Assembly (NCBI GenBank): GCA_000612485.1
Contig: CP007494.1
Span: 1-64,000 of the forward strand
Direction of reading: 5' to 3'
DNA: 64,000 nucleotides
Source of the DNA: Bordetella holmesii ATCC 51541
GTDB lineage: Bacteria; Pseudomonadota; Gammaproteobacteria; Burkholderiales; Burkholderiaceae_B
In this document: in pieces, positions 12,251 through 21,334 of the stretch
Layout: each line of letters starts with the position of its first letter
Position numbering within the stretch: the stretch's first letter is position 1
Program-made: the position numbers and the translations under genes
Notes under the pieces: generated by a model
Seen by the model: only the letters and a program-made list of their open reading frames with translations
Told to the model about the DNA's origin: nothing
Databases searched by the model: none

Positions 12251-12393
12251 AAGCAGCAAAATGCTTGGAAAGTCGATTCATGCGATGATTTTAGTTTGCC
12301 CTTGCGTCCAACGCGCAGGTGCGCCGTGAATTTTGCTGCCCGCCATCGGCCCGGGCCGGCAGGCCGCCCTCCCCCGACTCTCAGCCACACACC

Positions 12394-13251
12394 ATGACTC
12401 GCCAGCGTGCCCTTGTATATATCCATGTAGCCGCGGTGCTCTTCGGCCTGACCGGGGTCTTCGGCGAACTCATCCAGGCCGGCGCTGCGGTCATCACCCT
12501 GGGCCGCGCACTGTTCGCCGTCGCCTCTCTGGCTTTTTTTGCACGGGTGCAGCGCCGCAGCCTGCTCGGCGTGCTGACCCCGGTCCAGTTGTTCGTACTG
12601 GTGATTTCCGGCGCACTGCTGGCCGGCCATTGGGTCACCTTCTTCATTTCGGTCAAGGTCGGTGGCATTGCTATTGCCACTCTGGGCTTTGCCAGCTTTC
12701 CTGCCTTCATCACCTTGCTAGAGGGCGTGCTGTTTCGCGAAAAAGTCCGTGCGGCCGAATGGATGGTGCTCGCGCTGGTGACTGCCGGCTTGGTGCTGGT
12801 CACCCCCTCTTTCGACTGGGCCGACCAAGGCACCGTGGGCCTGGCCTGGGGGCTGCTGTCGGGCTTGTCGTTCGCGCTACTGGCGTTAAGCAACCGTCGC
12901 GCCGCCTCGGGCATGGATCCCATGCAAGTATCCTGCTGGCAAAACGCCATCGTCTCGCTCATCGTTCTGCCCTTTGCGGTCGATCAATTGCCCACTCTGG
13001 CGGCGATAGACTGGATGTGGCTCGCCTTGCTGGGGGTGTTCTGCACAGGCTTGTCGCACTTCCTGTTTGTCTCCTCGCTCACGAAGCTCAATGCCCGTAG
13101 CGCCGGCCTGGTCATCGCGCTTGAGCCGGTTTATGCCATCGCCTTCGCCTGGATATTGTTCGCCCAGCAACCCAGTGTGCGCATGTTGGGTGGCGCCGCC
13201 CTGATCGTGGCGGCCATCGTGTGGTCCGGCCTACGCAAACCCGGAGCGTGA
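12394..13251 (+). CDS. EamA/DMT-family transporter
   Basis: An inner-membrane drug/metabolite transporter-type protein of 285 aa with ten hydrophobic helices arranged as two EamA repeats. The second repeat starts at about residue 150 (GTVGLAWGLLSGLSFALLA). The start MTRQRALVYIHVAAVLFG is chosen because it enters the first helix directly. The substrate cannot be predicted. It lies just ahead of the marR promoter and is followed by the MarR/efflux cluster on the same strand. Confidence 0.85.
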   Translation: MTRQRALVYIHVAAVLFGLTGVFGELIQAGAAVITLGRALFAVASLAFFARVQRRSLLGVLTPVQLFVLVISGALLAGHWVTFFISVKVGGIAIATLGFASFPAFITLLEGVLFREKVRAAEWMVLALVTAGLVLVTPSFDWADQGTVGLAWGLLSGLSFALLALSNRRAASGMDPMQVSCWQNAIVSLIVLPFAVDQLPTLAAIDWMWLALLGVFCTGLSHFLFVSSLTKLNARSAGLVIALEPVYAIAFAWILFAQQPSVRMLGGAALIVAAIVWSGLRKPGA

Positions 13252-13267
13252 AAGCTGGCACACTGCC

Positions 13268-13295
13268 TTGACAATAGTTGCCTAGGCAGTAAAAT
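13268..13295 (+). promoter_or_regulatory. marR promoter with embedded operator
   Basis: TTGACA (13268-13273) and TAAAAT (13290-13295) are 16 nt apart, directly ahead of the marR start. Between them lies the palindromic core TTGCCTAGGCAG. The inverse of 13278-13292, TTACTGCCTAGGCAA, recurs with one mismatch at 13869-13883 ahead of the efflux genes. This pattern fits a MarR operator used for autoregulation. Confidence 0.65.
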
Positions 13296-13303
13296 TCTGG
13301 CTT

Positions 13304-13800
13304 ATGAATCCCGCCAAGCCTGATCCTGCCGCCCCCAGCAATGTCCATTACCGTGCCGACACGGTCACCGCCAGCGAGGACAACTGCGGGTTTTTGATCA
13401 AGCTGGTGCACCAATCGCTCAACCGCATGCTCGACCAGGAGATGGCGCCGCTGGATCTGACGGCCATGCAATGGCGGCCCTGGCGCTCATCGAGCGCGGC
13501 CGCGCCGATACGTCCGCCGAGCTGGCACGCATCATCGGCGTGGACACGGGCGCGATGACCCGCACACTGGACCGACTGGAGCTCAAAGGCCTGCTGCGGC
13601 GGATGCGCAGCAACGAAGACCGCCGCGTGATCAAGCTAGAGCTTACCGATAGCGGCCTGGCCAAGGCGCGCCAGATTCCGACCTACATCGCCAAGGCGCT
13701 CAATACGCACCTGCGCGGCTTCAGCCCCGAAGAGGTGTTGCAGTTGCGCCACCTGCTCAACCGCATGCTGGCCAACGGTTCGCAGCAAGGCTGCTCTTGA
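13304..13800 (+). pseudogene. MarR-family repressor, frameshifted
   Basis: A winged-helix repressor gene expected to control the adjacent efflux operon. The N-terminal part reads to LDLTAMQWRP and then leaves frame. The second part, beginning LALIERGRADTSAELARIIG and running through the DNA-binding wing (LLRRMRSNEDRRVIKLELT) to 13800, is one frame away. Adding one C to the CCC at 13478-13480 restores a continuous protein of about 165 aa. If real, the break removes most of the HTH and should relieve repression of the efflux genes. Confidence 0.85.
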
Positions 13801-13868
13801 TACCCGGCATTCGTTAACCTCGTTTCCAAATGGGTTGTTCATACCAAGCCCAGGCCAATGCGCTCTAA

Positions 13869-13883
13869 TTACTGCCTAGTCAA
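13869..13883 (+). promoter_or_regulatory. Second MarR-type operator, before the efflux operon
   Basis: TTACTGCCTAGTCAA matches 14 of 15 bases of the inverse of the site in the marR promoter. It lies 38 bp before the outer-membrane factor start. Its position argues that translation begins at 13921 rather than at the upstream in-frame ATG at 13858. Confidence 0.6.
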
Positions 13884-13920
13884 TAACAGACCGATCAAAC
13901 ATTTTAAGCAAACAGTCAGG

Positions 13921-15336
13921 ATGAAACGCCTACTTTCCACCGCCTTGGTGCTCGCCTTGACGGGCTGCGCGCTGATGGACCCGGCCTCCAAGCCAGTGGC
14001 TGAACTGGAACCGACCCAATTGGGTCTGGCCGACTCCTCGCCCCTGTGGCCCACCACCCAATGGTGGCAACGCTATGGCGATCCGCAGTTGGACCAGTTG
14101 GTCGATGCGGCCTTGCACAGCAACCCCACGTTGACCGCTGCCCTGGCCCGGCTGGCGCAGGCCAATGCGTCCGTGGCGGGCGCGCGCGCTCCTCTGATGC
14201 CACGGGTCGACGCCAACTACAACCTGACCCGGGAGCACTTGTCCGGCAACTACCAGTATCCCGCGCCGCTGGGCGGCTCGGTTGTGTCGGATAACCGTAT
14301 GGCGCTGGACTTCAGCTACGAGCTGGATTTCTGGGGCAAGAACCGCTCGCGCCTGCAAGCGGCCGTATCGCGGCGCGATGCCGCGCAGGCCGATGCCCAG
14401 GCGGCCCGCACGATGCTGGCCCGCTCCGTCGTGCGCAGCTATCTGAACCTGCAGAATGCCTTTGCCCAGCGCGACGTCATCAAGCGCGTCATCGCGCAAC
14501 GCGACGACGTCTGGAAACTGACACAGGATCGCCGGCAAGCCGGCCTGGATACCGCCGTCGAGGTCAAACAGGCCGAGTCAGCCGCCGCGGCAGCCCGAGT
14601 GGACCTGACTCAGGTCGAGACGACGATCGCTCAACTGCGCAACCAACTCGCCGCGCTGACCGCCTCCAGCGCAGCTCAGATGCAATCCATCACCGCTGTC
14701 GTGCTGCAGGCCCCAGACGGCATCCTGCCTCACGCCCTGCCACTGGAGCTGCTGGGGCGCCGGCCCGATGTGGTGGCGGCCCGCTGGCGCGCTCAGGCCG
14801 CGCGCCACGAAATCGACAGTGCCAAAGCAGAGTTTTATCCCAATGTGAACATCGCAGCCTTTGCAGGCTTTCAGGCGCTGGGCACCAACATGCTGTTTGA
14901 CCGCTTCAGCCGCACGACGGGCGTCGGCCCGGCCATCACGTTGCCGATCTTTCACGGCGGCGAACTCAACGCCAACCTGGCGAGCAGCCGCGCAGACGCC
15001 GATCTTGCCGTGTCCGACTACAACCAGACCGTACTGACCGCCGTACAACAGGTGGGCGACGCGCTGGATGCATTACGCCTGATCGACCGTGAAAAAACCG
15101 AACGCCGCCAGGCCAGTCAGGCCATCGAAGATGCCTACGATCTGGCCGTGCGGCGCTACCGCAGCGGCCTGGGCAACTACCTCTCGGTATTGCTGGCCCA
15201 GGACGGAGTCCTGGCCCAGGCGCGTCTACTGACGGACCTGCAGTACCGCGCGTATCAGCTCGATGCCGACTTAGCCTACGCCTTGGGCGGCGGCTACACG
15301 CCCGATGCCAGCAATCAACCTTCCTCTTCTCACTGA
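13921..15336 (+). CDS. Outer-membrane efflux lipoprotein (NodT/OprM type)
   Basis: This is the outer-membrane channel of a three-part efflux pump. The 471-aa product has a lipoprotein signal, MKRLLSTALVLALTGC, with Cys16 as the lipidation site. Two outer-membrane efflux (TolC-like) repeats follow, with long coiled-coil helices (for example the region around LDQLVDAALHSNPTLTAALA and later QVGDALDALRLIDREKTERR). It is the first of three linked genes, 9 bp before the membrane-fusion protein. The start was chosen for the lipobox. Confidence 0.9.
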   Translation: MKRLLSTALVLALTGCALMDPASKPVAELEPTQLGLADSSPLWPTTQWWQRYGDPQLDQLVDAALHSNPTLTAALARLAQANASVAGARAPLMPRVDANYNLTREHLSGNYQYPAPLGGSVVSDNRMALDFSYELDFWGKNRSRLQAAVSRRDAAQADAQAARTMLARSVVRSYLNLQNAFAQRDVIKRVIAQRDDVWKLTQDRRQAGLDTAVEVKQAESAAAAARVDLTQVETTIAQLRNQLAALTASSAAQMQSITAVVLQAPDGILPHALPLELLGRRPDVVAARWRAQAARHEIDSAKAEFYPNVNIAAFAGFQALGTNMLFDRFSRTTGVGPAITLPIFHGGELNANLASSRADADLAVSDYNQTVLTAVQQVGDALDALRLIDREKTERRQASQAIEDAYDLAVRRYRSGLGNYLSVLLAQDGVLAQARLLTDLQYRAYQLDADLAYALGGGYTPDASNQPSSSH

Positions 15337-15345
15337 TCGCTTGCC

Positions 15346-16530
15346 ATGAACACCCCCACTACCCATCCCGCTCGCAAGCGCCTGCTCCTGATCGCAACCG
15401 GCGCCTTTATCGTCCTGGCACTGCTCTACGGTGCCTGGTGGGCGCTCTACGGCTCGCATTTCGAGAGTACGGACGACGCCTATGTACACGGCAACCTCGT
15501 CCAAATCACTCCGCAGGTGCCAGGCACCGTGGTAGCGATCGAGACGGATGACACCGATATGGTCAAGGCAGGCGAGCCACTGGTGCGCCTGGACCCGGCC
15601 GACACCGATGTCGCCTTGCAGCAGGCTGAAGCCAAACTCGCCCAGATCGTCCGCCAAGTGCGCACGTTCTATGTCCAGAACGACAGCCTGGCCGCTGACG
15701 TGGACGTGCGCCAGGCCGACATCGGCCGTGCCCAGGCCGATCTCAACCGCGCGCAAAGCGACCTCAAACGCCGCCAGGCACTGGCTGCCTCCGGAGGCGT
15801 GAGCGGCGAGGAAATCCTCCACGCAGAAACCACACTCAAGACCGCCCAGGCCGGCCTGGCGCAGGCCCGAGCGGCCCTGGCATCGGCGCAGGCCAAGCAA
15901 GTCACCAATCAGGCGCTGACCCAGGGCACGTCGGTAGAGAACCACCCCGACGTGCGGCAGGCCGCAGCCAATCTGCGCAATGCCTGGCTGGCCAGCTCGC
16001 GCACGGTGCTGCCCGCACCGGTCGACGGCATGATCGCCCGGCGCAGCGTGCAAGTCGGTCAGCGCGTGGCACCCGGGTCGGTTCTGATGACCGTGGTGCC
16101 CCTGGATCAGGTCTGGGTCGAAGCCAACTTCAAGGAAGGGCAGTTGCGCCATATGCGTATCGGCCAACCGGTGACGATGACTGCGGACCTGTATGGCAGC
16201 TCGGTCAAGTATCACGGCAAGGTTATCGGCATGGACGCTGGCACCGGCAGCGCTTTCGCCTTGCTGCCCGCCCAGAATGCCACCGGCAACTGGATCAAGG
16301 TGGTGCAGCGCGTGCCCGTACGCATTGCCCTGGATCCGGAAGATCTCAAAAAGCATCCGCTGCGGGTCGGCCTGTCCATGGATGTCGAGGTCGACGTGGG
16401 CAAGGACGACGGCCCCGCCTTGACGGCGGCGCGCTCGGAGCCGGCCTGGTCAACGCGCGCCTTCGATGCCGCCCACGGCGAAGTTGACGCCCTCATTGCC
16501 AAGATCATCAAAGACAACCTTCAATCATGA
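15346..16530 (+). CDS. Membrane-fusion protein, EmrA/HlyD family
   Basis: The periplasmic adaptor links the inner-membrane EmrB-type pump to the outer-membrane channel. The 394-aa protein has one N-terminal membrane anchor (LLLIATGAFIVLALLYGAWW), a biotinyl-lipoyl-like segment (DDAYVHGNLVQITPQVPGTV), a long coiled-coil hairpin (about 95-210) and a beta-barrel C-terminus. The first lipoyl motif and the anchor are typical of EmrA. Its stop overlaps the next start by 4 bp (ATGA), so the genes are translationally coupled. Confidence 0.92.
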   Translation: MNTPTTHPARKRLLLIATGAFIVLALLYGAWWALYGSHFESTDDAYVHGNLVQITPQVPGTVVAIETDDTDMVKAGEPLVRLDPADTDVALQQAEAKLAQIVRQVRTFYVQNDSLAADVDVRQADIGRAQADLNRAQSDLKRRQALAASGGVSGEEILHAETTLKTAQAGLAQARAALASAQAKQVTNQALTQGTSVENHPDVRQAAANLRNAWLASSRTVLPAPVDGMIARRSVQVGQRVAPGSVLMTVVPLDQVWVEANFKEGQLRHMRIGQPVTMTADLYGSSVKYHGKVIGMDAGTGSAFALLPAQNATGNWIKVVQRVPVRIALDPEDLKKHPLRVGLSMDVEVDVGKDDGPALTAARSEPAWSTRAFDAAHGEVDALIAKIIKDNLQS

Positions 16531-18125
16531 GCGAACAAGCCCGCAAGGCGCCCTCGGACGGGCCCTACCCGCCACTAGAGGGCGCCACCCGCATCATCGG
16601 CTCAGTCGCGCTGTCGACGGCGGTGTTCATGAACGTGCTGGACACGTCCATCGCCAACGTGTCCATCCCCACCATCTCGGGCGATCTCGGCGTCAGCAGC
16701 AGCCAGGGCACGTGGGTCATCACCTCGTTTGCCGTGGCCAACGCCATCACGGTCCCTCTGACCGGATGGCTGACGCAACGCTTCGGACAAGTGAGGCTGT
16801 TCGTGACGTCCACCCTGCTCTTTGTGCTTGCCTCGTGGCTATGCGGCTTCTCGCCCACGCTTGAAGCGCTGATTGCATTCCGGGTGTTGCAAGGCCTCGT
16901 GGCTGGTCCCATGATCCCGCTGTCGCAAGCCTTGATGCTGGGAGCTTTCCCGCGAGAAAAGGCGGGCATGGCGCTGGCAGTGTGGTCCATGACAACATTG
17001 GTCGCGCCTGTGGCCGGGCCTCTGCTGGGAGGCTGGATATCCGACAACTACACCTGGCCATGGATTTTTTACAGCAATGTGCCGGTGGGTCTACTGGCAG
17101 CATGGATCAGTTGGCGTATCTTCCGCGATCGCGAATCGCTCACCCGTAAACTGCCGATCGACAAAGTGGGCCTGTTCCTGCTGGTCGTCTGGGTAGGATG
17201 CCTGCAGATCATGCTCGACAAGGGCAAAGAACTCGACTGGTTTGCCAGTCCCACCATCATCGCTTTGGCTGCCATTGCCTTTGCCGCCTTCGTTTTCTTC
17301 CTGATATGGGAGCTCACTGACGCGCATCCGGTGGTCGACCTCAGGCTGTTCAAAGAGCGTAACTTCACCGTGGGCGCGCTCACGCTGGCCACGGCCTACG
17401 GGGTTTTCTTCGGCAATGTCGTACTGCTGCCGCTCTGGCTGCAAAGCAACATGGGCTATACGGCGATCTACGCAGGCATGGTGACCGCGCCGGTCGGCTT
17501 GCTGGCGATTCTGCTCACGCCTATCGTAGGCAAATTGCTGGCCACCCGCGACCCGCGCCAGATCGTGACAGTGGCCTTCATGATTTTCGCGTTGGTATGT
17601 TTCATGCGCTCGGGCTTTAACACACAGACCGACATGCGCACCCTGATGATTCCGACCATCATCCAGGGTGCGGCCATGGCCATGTTTTTTGTGCCGTTGA
17701 CCTCGATTACGCTGTCCGGGCTCGATCCCAGCCGCATTCCGGCCGCTTCGGGCCTGTCCAATTTCGCACGGTTGACCGCCGGCGCATTCGGCACCTCGAT
17801 TGCGACCACGTTATGGGACAACCGGGCTACGCTACATCACGCGCAGATGACGGAGTCCGCCAAATCTGGCCAGCAGGCCTTCGACCATATCATGGGCACA
17901 TTGCAAAACGCTTTGGGTCTCGATCATCAGCAATCCCTCAGCGTGGTCGATGGGATGGTCAATAACCAGGCCTACACGATGGCGGCCGTCGATATCTTCT
18001 ACGCCTCGGCCATCATCTTCGTGCTGCTCATCGGCACGGTGTGGTTTGCCCGGCCCACGTCCTCGCGCGGCAAGGGCAAAGGCAAGGACGATGGCGCGGC
18101 CGAAGCCGCAGCCGGCGCGCACTGA
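16527..18125 (+). CDS. DHA2-family MFS multidrug exporter, EmrB-like
   Basis: An inner-membrane proton-driven exporter of 532 aa with 14 predicted helices, typical of the DHA2 family. Motif C-like and motif A-like features are seen (LDTSIANVSIPTISGDLG at the first helix, LTGWLTQRFGQVRLF after the second). It ends with a basic tail rich in Lys and Gly. It completes a marR-OMF-MFP-MFS cluster. The likely substrates are lipophilic toxicants, but none can be named from sequence. Confidence 0.92.
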   Translation: MSEQARKAPSDGPYPPLEGATRIIGSVALSTAVFMNVLDTSIANVSIPTISGDLGVSSSQGTWVITSFAVANAITVPLTGWLTQRFGQVRLFVTSTLLFVLASWLCGFSPTLEALIAFRVLQGLVAGPMIPLSQALMLGAFPREKAGMALAVWSMTTLVAPVAGPLLGGWISDNYTWPWIFYSNVPVGLLAAWISWRIFRDRESLTRKLPIDKVGLFLLVVWVGCLQIMLDKGKELDWFASPTIIALAAIAFAAFVFFLIWELTDAHPVVDLRLFKERNFTVGALTLATAYGVFFGNVVLLPLWLQSNMGYTAIYAGMVTAPVGLLAILLTPIVGKLLATRDPRQIVTVAFMIFALVCFMRSGFNTQTDMRTLMIPTIIQGAAMAMFFVPLTSITLSGLDPSRIPAASGLSNFARLTAGAFGTSIATTLWDNRATLHHAQMTESAKSGQQAFDHIMGTLQNALGLDHQQSLSVVDGMVNNQAYTMAAVDIFYASAIIFVLLIGTVWFARPTSSRGKGKGKDDGAAEAAAGAH

Positions 18126-18144
18126 CTCGCCGCCAACAAGGCCC

Positions 18145-18212
18145 GCCCACCTGAACTGCCCCCCAATAAGCTGGACCTAGGTCCAGCTTATTGGGGGGCA
18201 GTTCAGGTGGGC
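18145..18212. repeat. Perfect 68-bp palindrome
   Basis: The 34-nt arms at 18145-18178 and 18179-18212 are exact reverse complements with no spacer. The centre is GGACCTAGGTCC and the ends are GCCCACCTGAACTG and its inverse. It lies between two convergent genes, 19 bp after the exporter and 8 bp before the dehydrogenase stop. Transcripts from either side would form a 30-bp-plus stem, so it may end transcription or attract RNase III. A clear U tract is lacking. It could also be an assembly or cloning artefact. Confidence 0.9.
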
Positions 18213-18220
18213 CTTTCTTA

Positions 18221-19291
18221 TCAAGCCTTGGCCACGATGCCGGCGATGGCCCGGCCGACCTCTTCGGTACTGGCCTTGCCCTTCATGTCCGCCGTGCGCG
18301 GCCCTTGCGCCAACACCGTTTCAATGGCCGATACGACGGCTTGCGAGGCCTGAGGGTAGCCGAGGAAGTCCAGCATCAGCGCCCCGCTCCAGATCTGGCC
18401 GATCGGATTGGCGATACCCTTGCCGTAAATGTCGGGCGCAGATCCGTGCACCGGCTCGAAGAGCGAGGGAAACTTACGCTCGGGATTCAGGTTCGCCGAA
18501 GGCGCAATTCCTATGGTGCCGGTGCAGGCGGGCCCCAAGTCGGAAAGGATGTCACCGAACAGGTTCGACGCCACCACGACATCGAACCAGTCCGGGTGTT
18601 GCACGAAATGGGCACAAAGGATGTCGATGTGATACTTGTCCCAGCGCACATCGGGATACTGCGTGGCGATATCGGCCACGCGCTCGTCCCACCAAGGCAT
18701 GGAAATCGAGATGCCATTGGACTTGGTCGCGGCGGTCAAATGTTTACCGCGTTTTTGCGCAAGATCGAAGGCGAACTTCAATACCCGGTCGGCGCCCACG
18801 CGCGTGAACACGCTCTCTTGGATCACGACTTCACGTTCGGTACCTGCAAACAGGCGCCCACCGCTGTTGGAGTATTCCCCCTCGGTGTTCTCGCGCACGA
18901 GGAAAAAATCGATCTCGCCAGGCTGGCGATTGGCCAACGGCGACGGCACGCCAGGCATCAGACGTACCGGGCGCAAGTTGATGTACTGATCAAAATCGCG
19001 GCGGAAACGAAACAACGACCCCCACAGTGCTTCATGATCGGGTACGGTGGCCGGCCAACCGATGGCGCCAAAGAAAATGGCCTCATGGCCGCCGATCTGC
19101 TGCATCCAGTCATCGGGCATCATCTTGCCGTAGTTGGCGTAATAGTCGCAGCTCCAGTCGAAGTGATCCCATTGGAAATCGATGCCAAAACGCGTGGCTG
19201 CCGCATCGAGCACACGCAGCCCTTCGGGCACGACTTCCTTGCCAATACCGTCGCCGGGAATCACGGCGATTCTGTGTTTCTTTGCAGCCAC
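18221..19291 (-). CDS. Tartrate dehydrogenase / D-malate dehydrogenase
   Basis: An NAD-dependent beta-decarboxylating dehydrogenase of the isopropylmalate dehydrogenase family, acting on tartrate, D-malate or related 3-substituted malates in the cytosol. The 356-aa protein starts RIAVIPGDGIGKEV, has the substrate and metal region SNLFGDILSDLGP, and ends with EPVHGSAPDIYGKGIANP, the family signature. The GTG start at 19291 is chosen because GGAG lies 8 nt upstream and the Rossmann-like strand begins directly. No linked regulator is intact; 19292-19855 is degenerate. Confidence 0.88.
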   Translation of the reverse strand: MAAKKHRIAVIPGDGIGKEVVPEGLRVLDAAATRFGIDFQWDHFDWSCDYYANYGKMMPDDWMQQIGGHEAIFFGAIGWPATVPDHEALWGSLFRFRRDFDQYINLRPVRLMPGVPSPLANRQPGEIDFFLVRENTEGEYSNSGGRLFAGTEREVVIQESVFTRVGADRVLKFAFDLAQKRGKHLTAATKSNGISISMPWWDERVADIATQYPDVRWDKYHIDILCAHFVQHPDWFDVVVASNLFGDILSDLGPACTGTIGIAPSANLNPERKFPSLFEPVHGSAPDIYGKGIANPIGQIWSGALMLDFLGYPQASQAVVSAIETVLAQGPRTADMKGKASTEEVGRAIAGIVAKA

Positions 19292-19854
19292 CCGAATGTC
19301 TCCAAGGTCACACGCCGACACGGCGCGTCTCTTGCGCATGATAAAGGGTGGGCACCGCGCCCGGCCAGCGCTGCACGTATGCCGACGCCGGCCAACGCGC
19401 TGGTGGAGGAACGATCTGCTCCCGCCAGACGTGCTCCAGAGGAACCCCATGCTTTCCGAGTGGCACCAGAAACTCGATGTCGTTTGGACCTTTTGAAATT
19501 ACGCAACATTCGATACGCTGCGTCACCATCATCAGGACGTGCACATCATGCATGAGGGCAACGAGGCTCGGCCGGCTGGCCACCACGTGGTCGTGCCCAC
19601 CGCAGGCGACGGCCCAAACCTACCCATTGGACGGCAAACAGGGCGTGACGTGCCTATCGCTGCGACGCTTCCCCGGCCACACGCCGACCGTCACCGCGCC
19701 CCGACACGCGGCTGGGGCCGCGACAGCGCCGCCGTGTGCAAACGACATCCATTGCCACGCTCCGCCCTCCATCAAGAAAGTTGACGAACGAAGCGCTGTA
19801 CATAATGAACCAGGCCCTGCCCCAGCCACCTGCTGAACGATTTCGGAGACCGCT
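19292..19854. other. Region without a supportable gene
   Basis: About 560 bp between the dehydrogenase and the broken cupin. A minus-strand frame of about 90 codons ends at 19308 (it includes QRIECCVISKGPNDIEFLVP), but I cannot link it to a known family. Dehydrogenase genes of this type often have a divergent LysR regulator; none is readable here. It may be a decayed gene. Confidence 0.45.
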
Positions 19855-20147
19855 ATGACTCGCCCCCGGCCATCCCCACCGTGCAAATCGATGACGACTA
19901 CGTCTGCGTGACAGAATGGCGCTTCCCGCCTGGCGCCGAGACTGGCTGACATCGTCACGGCATGCGTTACGTCGTTGTTCCTCAAACCACCGGCGTATTG
20001 CTACTGGAGACCCCCGAAGGGCTGCGTGAAAGCCAGCTCACCTCGGGGGTCGCTTACACACGCCCAATCGGCGTCGAACACAATGTCATCAATCCCAACG
20101 ACACCGAATTCGTGTTCGTTGAGGTCGAAATCAAGACGGCCGGATAG
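19855..20147 (+). pseudogene. Cupin-domain protein, broken
   Basis: A small beta-barrel metal-binding cupin. The reading frame IPTVQIDDDYVCVTEWRFPP continues GAETG, then meets TGA at 19947-19949, then continues HRHGMRYVVVPQTTGVLLLE to 20147. The family normally has a Trp before the HRHG metal-ligand motif, so TGG to TGA is the likely change. The ATG at 19855 is also out of frame with the rest, suggesting a second lesion at the N-terminus. Residues after the stop are well conserved, so the loss seems recent. Confidence 0.75.
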
Positions 20148-20301
20148 CGCCCGGCCGGGACACTCATGAAGGCTTTCTTTCCACGTCGCGGCCGCCGCGC
20201 CTGCGACGGCACGTTGCGCATCCGGGCCGCAGTGCCCGCGCCGCGCTCCTTGTCATACCGACTCGCGCCCAGGCGCTGGAGCAAGAGGGGGCTGCGCAGC
20301 C

Positions 20302-21213
20302 ATGACCACCGTCAGCCCCGCCTCCTCGCGCACGGCCGGCATCCTCTGTTTTCTGGCGGCGTTGGTTGCGCTGGCGACCTTTGACGCCGCCTCCAAGCAT
20401 ATGCTGGCGTTCTATCCCGCCCCCTTTCTTAACGTCGTGCGTTACAGCGCAGTCAGTACCATCGCACTGTTTCTGCTGGCCGGCCGTGGCGCTGCCCGTT
20501 GGTCGCGGCAACCGTACAAACCGTTGTTGCTGGCTCGTGGGCTGGCGTTAGGCACGGTGGGCACCTGCTTTATGACCGCACTCATCTGGATACCTTTGTC
20601 AGAGGCCACCGCGATTTACTTCACCTCACCCCTTATTCTGGTGGCACTGTCGCCCTGGTTGCTAGGCGAACACGTGGGGCTGCCACAGTGGCTGGCCGTC
20701 GGCGCAGGCTTTGCCGGCATGTTGCTGATCGTGCGCCCGGGCGGTGATCTGCCCGCCCTGGGCACAGCGCTCATGGCGGTCGCGGCCATGGCATACGCCA
20801 TATTCCAGGTTCTGACCCGCAAGCTGGCCGGCCGGGTCGCCAGTCATGTGCAATATGCCTACACGGCCTTCATCTGCCTGCTGATGACTGCCCTGCCCGC
20901 GCCTTTCTTTCTTCCTGACCCTTGGCCGGACGCCGCCGACTGGCTCGCGATCCTGGCCATGGGCACAGGCAATGGCCTGGCGCAGATTCTGCTTATCGCG
21001 GCGTTCCAACGTGTCGAAGCCTCAACGCTGGCTCCCCTGAACTATTTCCATCTACTGATGGCCATGGTGTTCAGCACCTTCCTGTTCGACCGCCCTCCCG
21101 ACGGCCTGGCCGTCGCCGGCATGATGCTCATCGTGGGTGCCGGCATTTTTCTCGTGACCTGGCGCAACGCGCCTGGAAGATCCCGCCGACGCTCGGATGC
21201 GGGCGGGCGGTGA
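20302..21213 (+). CDS. DMT/EamA-family transporter
   Basis: An inner-membrane transporter of 303 aa with ten hydrophobic helices and two EamA repeats (first repeat from ILCFLAALVALATFDAASKH, second from LGTALMAVAAMAYAIFQVLT). The start ATG at 20302 is preferred because the first helix begins within a few residues of it. The substrate is unknown. It follows the cupin remnant in the same direction, and the pair may once have been an operon. Confidence 0.85.
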   Translation: MTTVSPASSRTAGILCFLAALVALATFDAASKHMLAFYPAPFLNVVRYSAVSTIALFLLAGRGAARWSRQPYKPLLLARGLALGTVGTCFMTALIWIPLSEATAIYFTSPLILVALSPWLLGEHVGLPQWLAVGAGFAGMLLIVRPGGDLPALGTALMAVAAMAYAIFQVLTRKLAGRVASHVQYAYTAFICLLMTALPAPFFLPDPWPDAADWLAILAMGTGNGLAQILLIAAFQRVEASTLAPLNYFHLLMAMVFSTFLFDRPPDGLAVAGMMLIVGAGIFLVTWRNAPGRSRRRSDAGGR

Positions 21214-21334
21214 CGTCAAGCAGCCGCTAGCCGACCGCCAGACGCCCGCGCCGGAGAACGACGCCGCACGCCAATCTCTCCTGCTCAACCGCTGAAGGTG
21301 CGCGCGCGGGTTCTGCCAGCGCACATGGCGGGAC

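Noticed and set aside
15271..16356. 361-codon minus-strand frame opposite the EmrA-like gene
   Set aside because: Antisense shadow; the plus-strand gene is complete and part of an operon.
18191..19555. 454-codon plus-strand frame opposite the tartrate/malate dehydrogenase
   Set aside because: It is a GC-rich antisense shadow of a clear family member and has no recognisable domain.
19308..19586. Minus-strand frame of about 90 codons upstream of the dehydrogenase
   Set aside because: No family recognised and no convincing ribosome site; kept only as part of an unexplained region.
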